Shown one piece after another: positions 49,113 through 62,100 of a stretch of 64,000 bases of DNA. A model generated the notes under the pieces. That model made no database searches, was not told the origin of the DNA, and saw only the letters and a program-made list of their open reading frames with translations. This stretch comes from Artemisia argyi. Taxonomy: Eukaryota; Streptophyta; Magnoliopsida; Asterales; Asteraceae. The DNA lies in NCBI GenBank assembly GCA_030686995.1, contig CM060693.1, positions 117,278,728-117,342,727 on the forward strand. Direction: 5' to 3'. Both the position numbers and the translations under genes were made by a program. Numbering within the stretch: the stretch's first letter is position 1; every line of letters starts with the position of its first letter.

Positions 49113-49353
49113 AATTGGCTTCCCCTTCGTTGGGTCTATTCATAGGTTGGTCATCACATTCGGATGATGTGTGATTTCCTCCACAATTATTACAGCCATC
49201 TAGCATTTCTTTCATTTCTCCTCTTATATCTTTGTATTTCGAGTCGATTTTAGAAGTCAAAGCTTCTATTTTCTCCATGAGTTTCGAATTATCTGAACTT
49301 TCGGCAAAAGCAACGGTTTCCGTAGGGGTTTGGTTTTGGAATCTTTTGACCAA
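49021..49353 (-). pseudogene. gag: gag zinc-knuckle segment of element D
   Basis: 110-aa frame containing one knuckle, C54-x2-C57-x3-H61-x4-C66 (CNNCGGNH), followed by a Gly/Arg/Tyr-rich stretch (GGYRGGGFRGNYYGR). The x3 spacing equals that in the knuckles of A and B. It is entered by frameshift from the capsid frame near 49330 and left by frameshift near 49080. Confidence 0.65.
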
Positions 49354-49661
49354 TCGAGTTTAAGGAGTACTCTATCTTCGAGAAGTTGATATGCCTCATT
49401 AGGTGTTTTGTAAAGAAAAATTCCTCCGACATCAAGGATTGCTTGGGATGCTTTATCAAGACCATGATAAAAGATTTTGATTATTGTTCCTCGTCCTAAA
49501 TTATGACCATGACAACTTCGAAGCAAATCTTTCATGCGAAGCCAAGCTTCAACAAGAGATTCATTAGGATTTTGTGTAAAAGCACGGATTTCTCCCATTA
49601 GTCTATCATACATGGCAGGTGGAAAGAATCGGCTTACAAAAGCTTGCCTTATCTCCTCCAA
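49266..49661 (-). pseudogene. gag: gag capsid-like region of element D, second segment
   Basis: 131-aa frame with the retrotransposon gag block (residues about 1-100: RQAFVSRFFPPAMYDRL, ESLVEAWLRMKDLLRSC). It follows the N-terminal segment directly, but a single-base frameshift near 49655-49665 separates them. It is the second half of the gag domain that forms the particle shell in functional relatives. Confidence 0.7.
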
Positions 49662-50125
49662 ATTATTGATAGTTCCTGGGTTAATTCGTTATACCATACT
49701 TTGGCATCTCCGGCGAGTAATGATGGAAAAAGTTTGAGCTTAATAGCATCGACATCGGTATTTCCATAACGAAACATGCCACAAATTTCAATGAATTCAG
49801 CAATGTGTTTATGCGGATCGGCCCGTGAACGGCCATCAAATTGACGATCTTTGATCATAGAGAGATGGTAACCTTTAACGGTAAAGTTTTCACCAAGGTC
49901 GGCGACAACAACAGCAGCTCCAGGAGTAGGTGCTATGGTTCGATTGGCGGCCCACATGGGTTGATCGTCAGCCATGGGTATTGGTTTAAAAAGATCGGAA
50001 ATCGGATGTTCTTCGGAAAGATTATCAAACCAATTAAGAATAGATGAAGATCTCTTCTTACGAAACAAACTTTCGGGATTGGATAAAGGTGTACTAAGCT
50101 TTTCAGTAGTAGAACGAGTGTTCAT
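49649..50125 (-). pseudogene. gag: gag N-terminal region of element D
   Basis: 158-aa frame starting with the first ATG after the PBS-proximal leader (about 260 bp). It has a Ser/Thr/Pro-rich start (MNTRSTTEK), an Ala/Val/Pro-rich middle and the first conserved gag block (residues about 115-150: DPHKHIAEFIEICGMF, LKLFPSLLAGDAKVWYNEL). The last residues change frame near 49660, where the capsid continues in another frame. Confidence 0.75.
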
Positions 50126-50388
50126 ACAACTACCAAGAGAAGCGAGTCAATTACCTAAACAAAAGAACAAGAAAATAAAATTTTCGAAAACAGAAAGTTC
50201 TATCCGAATCGGTTGGATGTCAAACCGATCGGATGGATGCTACGGTAAAATTAAAAAAAACTGGGAAAACTGGAAAACCGATCGGTTGGATATTTCTGAT
50301 AATTTATTTTTATTTATTCTTATTTTTTTTTAGAAAACGAACATGAAAAGAAACAGACTTTTAAAACTTAAAAGAAACACAATCAAAA
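50126..50388 (-). other. leader of element D
   Basis: Non-coding 5' leader between the PBS and the gag ATG. It contains three CCGATCGG or CCGAATCGG-type words (about 50203-50290) like those in the LTR. Confidence 0.5.
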
Positions 50389-50406
50389 TCCCCAGCAACG
50401 GCGCCA
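50389..50406 (-). other. primer binding site of element D (tRNA-Asp type)
   Basis: Sense TGGCGCCGTTGCTGGGGA, one base from the complement of the tRNA-Asp 3' end. It lies six bases from the LTR end at 50413. Confidence 0.8.
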
Positions 50407-50412
50407 AAAACT

Positions 50413-52163
50413 TGATGTGCATTTTGTTAGTGCAAGTTTTAAATTTATAAGGGTGAATTACCAAATCTAGAAACAACACATACGAGCAAGTGTACTCGTC
50501 CGTTATAGCAATATATGATGGTAAGTCGGGATCGTTCACAGGGATTTGTGAGTGAATCAAAATATAAGTCTAAAAGTAAATCTCTAATGTACACAAATAA
50601 GATAATAAGCAAATTCAATAATTTAAAAACTACACTTGTTTAGACTAGTTTTCTACTTAATGACACACATGATTGTGATAACTTTTGATAACATGTTGGT
50701 TGTGATAATTAGATGGTGGTCAAATCTATTGTTTCTACAAGTTAAACCTTCGTCAAGATTTTAGTTCATAAAGACAAGCTTTAGGTGTAAACCAATCAAT
50801 TCAAGATCCATCCAAGGTTCATAAGGTATGGTGAATATCTTAAACACAAGAACAAACTCTTATTACAAATCAAATACTCTTAGGAAATGGTCATTACAAA
50901 AGGTAACCCATTCATAGACAAAAAGGTTACAATTGTTTATAAACATCTAAACTTTCGTCTAACTAAAGGTTTACAAACAATCTGATTTGATGTTATAAAA
51001 GCATTCTCATTACAATCATACTCCTTGTTTCTTTGTCTAGTCAAGAATAATTATGGTGAAAAATAATCATTCATAGACAAATGATTATAACTAGTTGAAT
51101 AATAACAAATCTTTACCCTTGAAACTATTATCAATTAGTTAACCTTGGCTCAAAAAATGTCACTATGAAACTTAAGGTACAATGGGTTGTTAGGATTGAC
51201 TTGAAATTGAATTAAAACATGTTATCACAATCATAACTATCACTAAGCATAAAACATCATCAAAACAAGTGTAAAAAGACTACTAGCCACTCATAGCAAA
51301 CATGCAAATAAACTCAGAATATTTAACATTAGAATCCATGGTTTTAAGTCTTACAATGCTTTGGAATTGATAACAAATGACAAGGTATTGATAACCTAAG
51401 TATTGGTGATGATTTCTTGAGATTTTTTGCCTCCAAATGTTGCTTCCTTGGTCCTCCAAAGTTCCTGGTTCTTTCTGCACGAATTTTCCTTCTTTGAGAG
51501 CTAGATGATGATAATAATTGAGAGTAGCAATGAGAGTAAATGATCTCTTGAATTGTATCTTCAATTGTGTCTTCCTTTGTGTACTCTTGGGGTCCTTTTA
51601 GGCTTGTCAAATACTCTTAGTAATGAATAGGGACATAAATGCTGGAGCTTGGACAACAAGACACTAAGAAGGGCCTAGAACAATGGGACAAAAGACCAAG
51701 ATTCATGCACAAGAAGTTGGTATAAACAGGCAGAGATGTCCATCCGATCGGATGCGGGTTGGTACCGATCGGTTGGATGTGGTAATTGTGGCTATCCGAT
51801 CGGTTGTACTCCAACCGATCGGATGGTAGGTTCAGGTTGCTTTGGACTTTGACTTTTCCTTGTGTAGTTCTTTATGCACTATCCAAACTTGATTAACTCT
51901 GAACTTGGAACTTTGAGATGACAAAACTTAGGTTCTCCTTATGAAATGCGTCACAGATTGGACTTTTGAACTCAGGAATCTTCGTGTAATCGCATATACT
52001 TCATTTTCTTCACTTTTTCTCCATTTTTCCTACATTTGGCTACATATGCTACAAAAACATACTTTGATACGATTTAGTGGCAAAAGCATATAAAGACATC
52101 CAAATAACATACACAAAAACACTAATAACGCTTATAAAAACATGTTAACTTTGAGCGTTATCA
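50413..52163 (-). repeat. 5' LTR of element D (1751 bp)
   Basis: Pairs with 41244-42862. It carries the 135-bp segment missing from the other LTR and a CCGATCGG hairpin at 51794-51824. Confidence 0.85.
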
Positions 52164-53560
52164 CCCCACCATTGAGACCTCTTCACAGATCTGAAGAATA
52201 TTCGAGTTTTGAGGTTTTTTTTGTATCTTTTTTATAGATCTATATATATTTCTAGTTTTGAGGTTTCTTTTTTGTGTCTTTTTATAAATTTGGATCTATA
52301 TTTTTCTACATACTTGAGTTTTGAAGGTTTCTTCTTGTATCCGCATTGCTCCGCTGCCGGAAATGAATAGTTTATTTTCAAATTAGTTTGTAAATTTGTT
52401 GGTAATTTTTTTATTAGTTTGTTAGTTTTGGTTGTATAAATTGTTATATACTATAGAAATTTTGTTGTATAATTTGGTAGTATATTTTTGTTAGATAAAA
52501 TATTAAATTTTCTTAAAATGTTTAACCTGTGCTATCTAAATTTTTGTTTAGTTGATATTTGTAAATTATTAAATGTGTAAATTGTAAAAGAATCACGAAA
52601 AGTAAAGTTTTTTTTACGTAGGAGTATTTTGGAAAATTTTGCAAGTTTTAAAAATTTTAAATTTTTTGAAATTCGATTTTGAAATTTTCAAAGTTATTTA
52701 AAATTTAAATGATTTTAATTTTTTTACAAAGTTTGAGGCCATTCTTGATATTTACATCGCTACCATGCTGTATTATTCAAGTTTATTAAGGTAACATAAG
52801 TACAAAATAAAATTTATAAGTACAAAATAGAGTAATTTTGAGGTCTTAAATTTTTAGTTGCTTACACATTTGGACTAATGGACAAAAACAGATTTGACAA
52901 CCCATATTGATAGAGACTTGGCAAAGACTTTATGGGAAATGACAAAGTAGGTGAAGACCTAATACATTTTTTTTACATATTTTGAAGTTTGAAACAACTA
53001 AAAATTCTAAATTTTGAAAAATAAACATGTAAAGTATATCTAAACTTATAAAAGTGGAAATGCAAATTGGTACATGTAAACATTAACTAATATTAGTGGA
53101 ACAAGTTTTTAAAATTTTAGAAGTATTTAATTTAAATATCAGAGATATCTTATTATATAAAAAAAAATATTCTCTTTCGAATTTTGAGAATGCCTAACTG
53201 TCTTGCACATATCACGTTTTGAAAGTCCTGATACTGAATTTGCACAACTCTCAATATATAGCGTTCAATGTATCATGTGATAGCTAATTTTTTTTCTATA
53301 GGGATGTACTAACACGACGGGGTCTACCCTAATTCTGCAAAAACCCCCTACCCACCTAGGGGTACTTTTGCAGCTTTTGCCTTTTTTTTTCTTTCTTTTT
53401 TTTTCTGTTTTTTGGTCCCATAATAACATTTTTTCCATTTTTTTGTCCAAGTCCATTTTTTTGGTCCCATGTTTGTCCAATGTTTCAATGTGTTAAAATG
53501 TTTGTCCAAGTCCATTTTTTTTCACACAAACACAACTGCAGATTCACACAAACACAAAGG
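52164..53560. other. AT-rich non-coding DNA right of element D
   Basis: Begins with the TSD copy and continues the interrupted gene-like flank (GAGTTTTGAGGTTT repeated two or three times, 52205-52330). Then low-complexity AT sequence, and from 53440 several copies of TTTGTCCAAGTCC. I see no coding region. Confidence 0.4.
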
Positions 53561-53563
53561 CTC

Positions 53564-53900
53564 GGATCAATGTTTCGTCATCGCCAGTTTTTTTGTCCAA
53601 GTCCTTTTTTTTGTCCAAGTGCATAAGCACACAGGCAGTTAACACAAGCAAATTGGAAACAATAACAAACACACAAGCAGATTCACAACTGCAGATTCAA
53701 CACAAATACAAAGTAAGGCTTGGATCAATGTTTCGTCATCGCCAGTTTTTTTGTCCAAGTCCTTTTTTTTGTCCAAGTGCATAAGCACACAAGTAGTTAA
53801 CACAAGCAGACTGCAAACAATCAAAGCATTTGAACACAGACACAACACAAACACAACTGCAGATTCACACAAACTTAAAGTAAGGCTCGGATCAAAGATA
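53564..53900. repeat. about 158-bp tandem repeat (2.1 copies)
   Basis: GGATCAATGTTTCGTCATCG recurs at about 53564 and 53722, followed by near-identical sequence with TTTTGTCCAAGTCC and GTGCATAAGCACAC. A partial third copy starts near 53889. Confidence 0.75.
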
Positions 53901-54300
53901 TAAACATTTGTCATCGCCTTATAGGCTCAGATTTTTAGTAAGGCTCAGATTTGAAGGTTGTGAAAGTGATAAACTTCGCCATCCATTCGGTTTTAAAAAC
54001 CATTCGTCATCGACTTAGTTTTTAAAAACTATTTGTAGTAAAAGTTAGAAAGTGCAGATTCACACAATGTGTTATACATACGGGAACATACCCCATATTC
54101 CACAGGAAAAAGCAGATTCCACAATTTCCACATGAATCCACAACAAAAGCAGATTCCACGATCTCCACAACTTCCACATGTTTCTCAAGTATCACAAGAA
54201 AGCTTCACAAGGCTGTCAAAACTCACAAGAACGTATAGATTCCCTGCAATTACTCACAAGAGCACAAGAAAAGCTCCATTATAAACAAGGCTCACTACAC

Positions 54301-54395
54301 ACCACAAAACCACCAATATCAACAAACACCACAAAGAACCACCAATATCAACAAACACCACAAAGAACCACCAATACCAACAAACAATACACCAC
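54301..54395. repeat. 28-29 bp minisatellite (CACCAATA-CAACAAACACCACAAAG)
   Basis: Three to four tandem copies of a unit containing CACCAATATCAACAAACACC. Confidence 0.75.
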
Positions 54396-54544
54396 AGAAA
54401 GACAAAACCACCACAAGTACACCCTTAACATACCCCAAATTTCTGCAAACACTACACCACAGAACCACCAACCATACGAACAAGAAGCAGAGTATCACAA
54501 AAGTACACCCTTAGCCATAGACCCCGTTCCACTAAAAATTTAAC

Positions 54545-55126
54545 CCCCGTCTTTATAACCTAGGCCATATCAAAATAGCCCCCGTCATTATAACCACAAA
54601 GAAGCAGAGTATCACAAAAGGCAACAATATTGAAAGAAAGGGTTGGGGCAGAGTATTACAACAAAAGGCAACAATATTGAAAGAAAGGGTTGGGGCAGAC
54701 TATTACAACAAAAGGCTACAATATTGAAAGAAAGGGTTGGGGCAGAGTATCACAACAAAAGGCAACAAAATGTCTAGTTCACCATTTTACACAGAAGAGG
54801 TAATAATAAGTTTTACGATTTCAATATTACATCGAGATAACATTAGGCTCAGATTATAAGTAGTTTCACATAAGCAAATATTATCATATATGGCTGCAAC
54901 TTCAAAGGTTGCAAAATCAAGTTTTTATTGCCATCCATTTGGAAATGCCACGCCAAAATCAATTGTTTTTAAAAGCATCATCGCCGTATCTCGTTTTTTT
55001 TTTTTTTAAATAAACAAGTTTCAAAAATGCGTAGAACAACAAACTGCTTATCAAGTTCCATCACAAGCTGCTTAAAAAAGCAGTTTCATCACAAACTGCT
55101 TAAAGGCATATGTTATAAAGACGGGG
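54545..55126. repeat. 15-bp inverted repeats flanking a minisatellite (possible foldback or MITE)
   Basis: CCCCGTCTTTATAAC at 54545-54559 and its reverse complement at 55112-55126, with a degenerate second copy near 54580. No clear TSD or transposase signature, so assignment as a transposable element is tentative. Confidence 0.3.
54604..54777. repeat. 44-47 bp minisatellite (3.8 copies)
   Basis: Units starting GCAGAGTAT at 54604, 54648, 54695 and 54742, each with GAAAGAAAGGGTTGGGG. The first unit lacks a few bases. Confidence 0.85.
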
Positions 55127-55144
55127 CTATATATTAGAGCCTTT

Positions 55145-58100
55145 TGTAACACCCCCAAAATACCGCAGCGGAAGACTGTGTCACAGGGGTGCTACTTCAT
55201 AATACAAAGTACAAGTTATAGAAAACGAACTCTAAATGAGACGGTTTGAAAAGTTACCATTCGATTAATGAATTCAAAGTTATAAACATGAGATTTCAAA
55301 GTATGATACATAAATGTATACAAAATATTTTAAATGGTAAACGATAAAAGCGTAAGTCTTCAGAATATGCAGCTTGACTCTAAGTTCCAAGCACTAGCTA
55401 TCGCCTTACTAACCTGAGATAAACATGATAAAGTGTCAACACAATGGTTGGTGAGTTCATAGAGTTTGTTTAACAAATAAAGCCTATAAAAATGATCACA
55501 CAGCAAAGGCATCGTGAATCCACTCAGTTGCAAGTCCCGCCATAAGAGACTTGTAACCTGTGTGTTCACAACCCACTGCTAAATATATAGTATGAATAAG
55601 ACATGTATAAGTTCATCAAAACAATTAAGCAATTAGTCGTGAGTCTACACTTCATCTCCGAAGACCTCACTTGGGAGCCAATTCCCAAAGACAACTGGGA
55701 GCCACTTCCCAAAGATAACTGGGAGCCACTTCCCAAAGAAAACTGGGAGCCACTTCCCAAAGATAAAAGTTTACTGGGTGCCATTTCCCAAAGTATAAAA
55801 CAGTCATGTATGTATGAAATCAAGTATAATGCAATCAAGTATAAGACAATCAAGTATAAAACAATCAAGAATAAATGTTTTGAGTATTTGTACAAGTAAG
55901 CAAGTAGTTGAGCATGTATCTCCCCCAAAGAGTTAAAACAAGTATGAAAAGAGTAGGGGCTATGACTCACCTTAAGTCTATGCAATGAGAAATGATAGTG
56001 GTAGTCGAATCGCGAAAGTCTCTAAGAGCTGCCTATAATAGAACGTTGCGACTTAGGTTTGGAGTAACGTCTAAGAATACGACGAATTGCCTATATATGT
56101 CTTGCATATAGTTCATGATGTAGTACTTAGTATATAGTGTAAGTCTTTGAATATAAATGGTTTATGAAACATGTATAGGTTGTATATCTCTTACTATCGT
56201 TCGGGCCGACATAATTCAGAAGTCATGGAGTAAACGTTCGAGGAGCCAGGACACTTTAATTCGTAAATCCACAACTCATCTCGACGGCTTACTTAATGAA
56301 CTCCTCATATGAGGCTCCCTACTATTGTAGTATTTGATAACATATATATAAGTTTTGATCTTTAAAAGTTATATGGTCTTTAGCCGTGGCTTTGCCGTGA
56401 CCTTGGTCATTGTTACCATGGTCTTGAGACTCAACCTTGGCTTTAGCCATGGTTGTGGTCTTGGCTTTAGGTCATTAGACCTCTTGGTCTTAGTAAATCA
56501 TAACTATCATATAGTGACTTTGGTCTAAAAATGGGCTGTTAAGAATTTGAAGAAAATATCACTCGGAAAGCGTTTTCAGGGCTCGAGCTTCTTCACTCCC
56601 GACCGAAAACATCGTTCTGAACAACTTTCGTGTTTTAACTTTTTGATGAATCGGAGCAGAAGGGTGACTTTCAAAATGGTAAAATGCAAAACAGTAGGTA
56701 TCGGCAGTTTTGGCGTTTTGGTTTTGCTAACTTCAAATGGTCATAACTTTTGACTCGGGTACTCGTTTTGGGTGATTCAAATTGCTATGTTTTCCTTGTT
56801 CAGTCATCTTTAACAGTAAGTAAGTGTCCAAAATCATAGTTGTACTATTTTGGTCGTGGTTCTTCGTAAAAGTCACTAGTTTACTTGTTTAAATAACATA
56901 AGTTAACATATATATACCATAACTTGTTTTACTAGTTTTTATACATCATGAACATAATACAAAGACCATATATAGCATGAAAGAAACATAAATAGCATGA
57001 AAATGATATTGAGCAAGAAAGTGTAATAGGGTTTGCTTACAACTTTTGGCTTTCTAAAGAAAGGAAGTCAAGTATGAAACTAGGACACTAAACCTATGCT
57101 TGTAAACCCTTCACCACAACTCTTGTAACCCTTGCTAGCCTTGATCTAACCCTTGTGAAAACCATTTAAATTCAGCCCTAGTAACCTTGTGTAGCTCCTA
57201 ATTCAACCATGGAATCACCAAACAAACTTAAGAACTAGGTAGAGAATACTAAGACCTTGAACTTTGTAGTGTAACTTGTATATTGAAGATCAAAGGATCA
57301 TGGTGCTAGGATTTAATAGTGTGGCGTTTTGGTGGTGAAGAAAGGAAGACATGAGCTTGCTATTTATACTATAAAGAGGAGGTTAGGAAATAACTGGGAA
57401 AGTTACCTAAACTTGGTGACCAAGTTGTAAATAAGTATTGATCTAATGGCTAAAGTCATGAGATCATGCCACAAGTGTGAATCCCCCCCCCTATATGGCG
57501 GTTCATAAGGCTTGGGGAGCAAGTGTGGACTTTTGATGATATTATCCAAGCTTATGTAACTAGTTTTCACTCCGGGAAATGCTAACCGTAAGTTGTTAAG
57601 TCACGAAACGTAAAACCGGGTATCCTAAAAATACGAAACTTATAAATATGCTAGAACTTATCAATATACTCTATAATAAAATATAAAATGAGTGGTAGGT
57701 TCTATTGAGGTGATAAAACCCTGCTAAAACTGGAAACACGGGTTTAAAACGCGTAATACGTAAAACGTACGAAAGTTGCGTAAAATTGAGAAAAGTAAAA
57801 TGTAACTTTTCTAATAGGATACTAATGACTTAAAATGGCTTATAATGTCTAGGCTGGGCTCAGTCTAGTGTCGGTTGGTATTAAATGTCTTTTAGACATA
57901 AAACCGTAAGCCTAAAAATCAAGGAATGACTTATAAAATCAAGGAATGATTTTTGGTCAAAGGAGGAGGGAAAAATATGTTGACTTTTTATAATAAGTTG
58001 AAAACTCAAATCATCTTAGAAACGCGGTGTAGGTATAGGCTAAGCTTACGGCTGAGTAAAAACGCTTAAAAACTGAAAATTCCAGTTTTTCACGGCCGAG

Positions 58101-58421
58101 GCTTATTTTGGTCATGTTTTTCACAGTCATGATTAATTCTCAAATAAATCATGAGTGTGTCAAACATTTTTCTGATGCGGGGTCATTTAATGCGGTCAAG
58201 TTTCGTTGTCCGTAGAATTTTTGAATGACGTTTTACCCTAAAACGTGTAACTCTTTGTAATTCCTTAATAACTTTCACGAAAATGATCTGATGAGTGTCA
58301 AACTTTTAATTTGCTATGGAAATGATTTATCACTCGAGGCCAAGAAAAAAAAATCAAATTTCGGGAAAAATGAATAGTAAAAGTGAATAGTAAAATTAAT
58401 CTGAAAATGCGAATTGTTACA
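55145..58421 (-). repeat. G LTR 1 (3277 bp)
   Basis: TGTAACACCCCC start and GAATTGTTACA end. Contains a 24-bp minisatellite with five modules (55673-55793) and a 15-bp AATCAAGTATAA-type repeat (about 55823-55873). Confidence 0.85.
55673..55793. repeat. 24-bp minisatellite in G LTR 1 (5 modules)
   Basis: Modules GGGAGCCACTTCCCAAAG and variants, each holding a short inverted repeat (GGGA / TCCC). LTR 2 (59636-59708) has three modules and LTR 3 (63533-63677) six. Confidence 0.85.
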
Positions 58422-59106
58422 GTCTCTACCCCTTAAGGAGAACTTCGTCTCGAAGTTCAGTTGATGTTAACTACTTACGGTGTGTCTAAGAGAATTCGGG
58501 ATCTCTAATATAGTGGTGTTTACTCTGATTCGTCTAAGGTTCTAGTTAAGGAGTTGTATCGGATGCAAATAAGCCCACTTATTTATAACTCATTACTTAC
58601 ATAAAGAAGCGTCCAAATTTATGTAAGTAAGGGATCATAAACTTATGGTTCGGTGATTTACAATTTCTTTATTTAAATAAAGAGGCGTCCCAATCCATTT
58701 AAATAAGGAGATTATAAATCATCCTACTTAAGAATTTCTGACACAAAATCCGCCTTCTGAGGCAGATAGTAAGATAATCAAGTCATCAAATCCCTAAAGC
58801 TAAGCAATAATATTATTTAACTCAAATCTTGTGTCTCATCAAACAAGAACTGTCACAAGATCAAGTTAAATAATTAGTTATTACTGAGCTCCATGTTTTT
58901 AATGACTCGACTAATCTCTGGGGCTCCTTATAATATTAAAGTCACATCATCTAACAGCGTGGAACTAAACCAACAACTACCAAAAAGTGTATGCGTATGT
59001 AGTGTGTGTAAGGCAAATAAAGAGGAGAGTCTTAACGTATATAGCAGTTATAGTCTAGGCACTAAATGTAACCTAGTTCTCTATAACCAAGGCTCTGATA
59101 CCAATC
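58422..59106 (-). other. G internal region 1 (685 bp, non-coding)
   Basis: From PBS (59103-59091) to purine tract (58446-58422). It contains no frame resembling gag or pol, only short chance frames. Confidence 0.75.
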
Positions 59107-62100
59107 TGTAACACCCCAAAAATACCGCAACGGAAGACTGTGTCACAGGGGTGCTACTTTATAATACAAAGTAAAAGTTATAGAAAACGAACTCTAAATG
59201 AGACGTTTTGAAAAGTTACCATTCGATTAATGAATTCAAAGTTACAAACATGAGATTTCAAAGTATGATACATAAATGTATACAAAATGTTTTGAATGGT
59301 AAATGATAAAAGCGTAAGTCTTCAGAATATGCAGCTTGACTCTAAGTTCCACGCACTAGCTATCGCCTTACTAACCTGAGATAAACATGCTAAAGTGTCA
59401 ACACAATGGTTGGTGAGTTCATAGAGTTATTTTTAAGAAATAAAGCCTATAAAAATGATCACACAGCAAAGGCATCGTGAATCCACTCAGTTGCAAGTCC
59501 CGCCATAAGAGACTTGTAACCTGTGTGTTCACAACACACTGCTAAATATATAGTATGAATAAGACATGTATAAGTTCATCAAAACAATTAAGCAATTAGT
59601 CGTGAGTCTACACTTCATCTCCGAAGACCTCACTTGGGAGCCAATTCCCAAAGACAACTGGGAGCCACTTCCCAAAGATAAAAGTTTACTGGGTGCCATT
59701 TCCCAAAGTATAAAACAGTCATGTATGTATGAAATCAAGTATAATGCAATCAAGTATAAGACAATCAAGTATAAAACAATCAAGTATAAATGTTTTGAGT
59801 ATTTGTATAAGTAAGCAAGTAGTTGAGCATGTATCTCCCCCAAAGAGTTAAAACAAGTATGAAAAGAGTAGGGGCTATGACTCACCTTAAGTCTATGTAA
59901 TGAGAAATGAAAGTGGTAGTCGAATCGCGAAAGTCTCTAAGAGCTGCCTATAATAGAACGTTGCGACTTAGGTTTGGAGTAACGTCTAAGAATACGACGA
60001 ATTGCCTATATATGTCTTGCATATAGTTCATGATGTAGTACTTAGTATATAGTGTAAGTCTTTGAATATAAATGGTTTATGAAACATGTATAGGTTGTAT
60101 ATCTCTTACTACCGTTCGGGCCGACATAATTCAGAAGTCATGGAGTAAACGTTTGAGGAGCCAGGACACTTTAATTCGTAAATCCACAACTCATCTCGAC
60201 GGCTTACTTAATGAACTCCTCACATGAGGCTCCCTAGTATTATAGTATTTGATAACATATATATAAGTTTTGATCTTTAAAAGTTATATGGTCTTTAGCC
60301 GTGGCTTTGCCGTGACCTTGGTCATTGTTACCATGGTCTTGAGACTCAACCTTGGCTTTAGCGATGGTTGTGGTCTTGGCTTTAGGTCATTAGACCTCTT
60401 GGTCTTAGTAAATCATAACTACCATATAGTGACTTTGGTCTAAAAATGGGCTGTTAAGAATTTGAAGAAAATATCACTCGGAAAGCGTTTTCAGGGCTCG
60501 AGCTTCTTTAAGCCTAAATGAAAACGTCGTTCCGGACAACTTTCGTGTTTTAACTTTTTTATGAATCGGACCAGAATGGTGACTTTCAAAATGGCAGAAT
60601 GCAAAACAGTAGGTATCGGCAGTTTCGGCGTTTTGGTTTTGCTAACTTCAAATGGTCATAACTTTTGACTCGGGTACTCGTTTTGGGTGATTCAAATTGT
60701 TATGTTTTCCTTGTTAAGTCATCTTTAACAGTAAGTAAGTGTCCAATATCATAATTGTACTATTTTGGTCGTGGTTCTCCATAAAAGTTACTAGTTTACT
60801 TGTTTAAATAACATAAGTTAACATATATATACCATAACTTGTTTTACTAGTTTTTATACATCATGAACATAATACAAAGACCATATATAGCATGAAAATG
60901 ATATTGAGAAAGAAAGTGTAATAGGGTTTGCTTACAACTTTTGGCTTTCTAAAGAAAGGAAGTCAAGTATGAAACTAGGACACTAAACCTATGCTTGTAA
61001 ACCCTTCACCACAACTCTTGTAACCCTTGCTAGCCTTGATCTAACCCTTGTGAAAACCATTTAACTTCAGCCCTAGTAACCTTGTGTAGCTCCTAATTCA
61101 ACCATGGAATCACCAAACAAACTTAAGAACTAGGTAGAGAATACTAAGACCTTGAACTTTGTAGTGTAACTTGTATATTGAAGATCAAAGGATCATGGTG
61201 CTAGGATTTAATAGTGTGGCGTTTTGGTGGTGAAGAAAGGAAGACATGAGCTTGCTATTTATACTATGAAGAGGAGGTTAGGAAATAACTAGGAAAGTTA
61301 CCTAAACTTGGTGACCAAGTTGTAAATAAGTATTGATCTAATGGCTAAAGTCATGAGATCATGCCACAAGTGTGAATCCCCCCCCCCTATATGGTGGTTC
61401 ATAAGGCTTGGGGAGCAAGTGTGGACTTTTGATGATATTATCCAAGCTTATGTAACTAGTTTTGACTCCGGGAAATGCTAACCGTAAGTTGTTAAGTCAC
61501 GAAACATAAAACCGGGTATCCTAAAAATATGAAACTTATAAATATGCTAGAACTTATCAATATACTCAATAATAAAATATAAAATGAGTGGTAGGTTCTA
61601 TTGAGGTGCTAAAACCCTGCTAAAACTGGAAACACGGGTCTAAAACGCGTAATACGTAAAACGTACGAAAGTTGCGTAAAATTGAGAAAAGTAAAATGTA
61701 ACTTTTTCTAATAGGATACTAATGACTTAAAATGGCTTATAATGTCTAGGCTGGGCTCAGTCTAGTGTCGGTTGGTATTAAATGTCTTTTAGACATAAAA
61801 CCGTAAGCCTAAAAATCAATGAATGACTTATAAAATCAAGGAATGATTTTTGGTCAAAGGAGGAGGGAAAAATATGTTGACTTTTTCTAATAAGTTGAAA
61901 ACTCAAATCGTCTTAGAAACGCGGTGTAGGTATAGGCTAAGGTTACGGCTGAGTAAAAATGCTTAAAAATTGAAAATTCCAGTTTTTCACGGCCGAGGCT
62001 TATTTTGGTCATGTTTTTCACAGTCATGATTAATTCTCAAATAAATCATGAGTGTGTCAAACATTTTTCTGATGCGGGGTCACTTAACGCGGTCAAGTTT

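Larger units (their letters stand above)
41244..52163 (-). mobile_element. Athila-like Ty3/gypsy LTR retrotransposon D (10.9 kb), near complete, degenerate gag-RT
   Basis: Both LTRs are present (41244-42862 and 50413-52163), bounded by the 5-bp TSD CCCCA (41239-41243 and 52164-52168). On the minus strand: 5' LTR, PBS of tRNA-Asp type, leader, gag, protease, RT, RNase H, integrase, a 1.7-kb 3' untranslated region, PPT and 3' LTR. The FMDDFSVFG form of the RT catalytic box and the ADLGAS protease box fit the Athila/Tat branch (established for that group). Several frameshifts and stops make it non-functional on its own. Confidence 0.9.

Noticed and set aside
53564..54777. CRISPR-like spaced repeats
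   Set aside because: The repeats are contiguous minisatellites without unique spacers, in a plant nuclear context.
55603..55899. Repetitive frame with WEPLPKDN units in the G LTR
   Set aside because: It is a translation of the 24-bp minisatellite. The frame opens and closes with repeat number and has no conservation outside it.
59091..59103. tRNA-like sequence GGCTCTGATACCA
   Set aside because: It is the reverse complement of a primer binding site, not a tRNA gene. No cloverleaf surrounds it.
58893..59111. 72-codon frame present in both G internal regions
   Set aside because: Its conservation only reflects the recent duplication of the array. It is antisense to the element, overlaps the PBS and resembles nothing.
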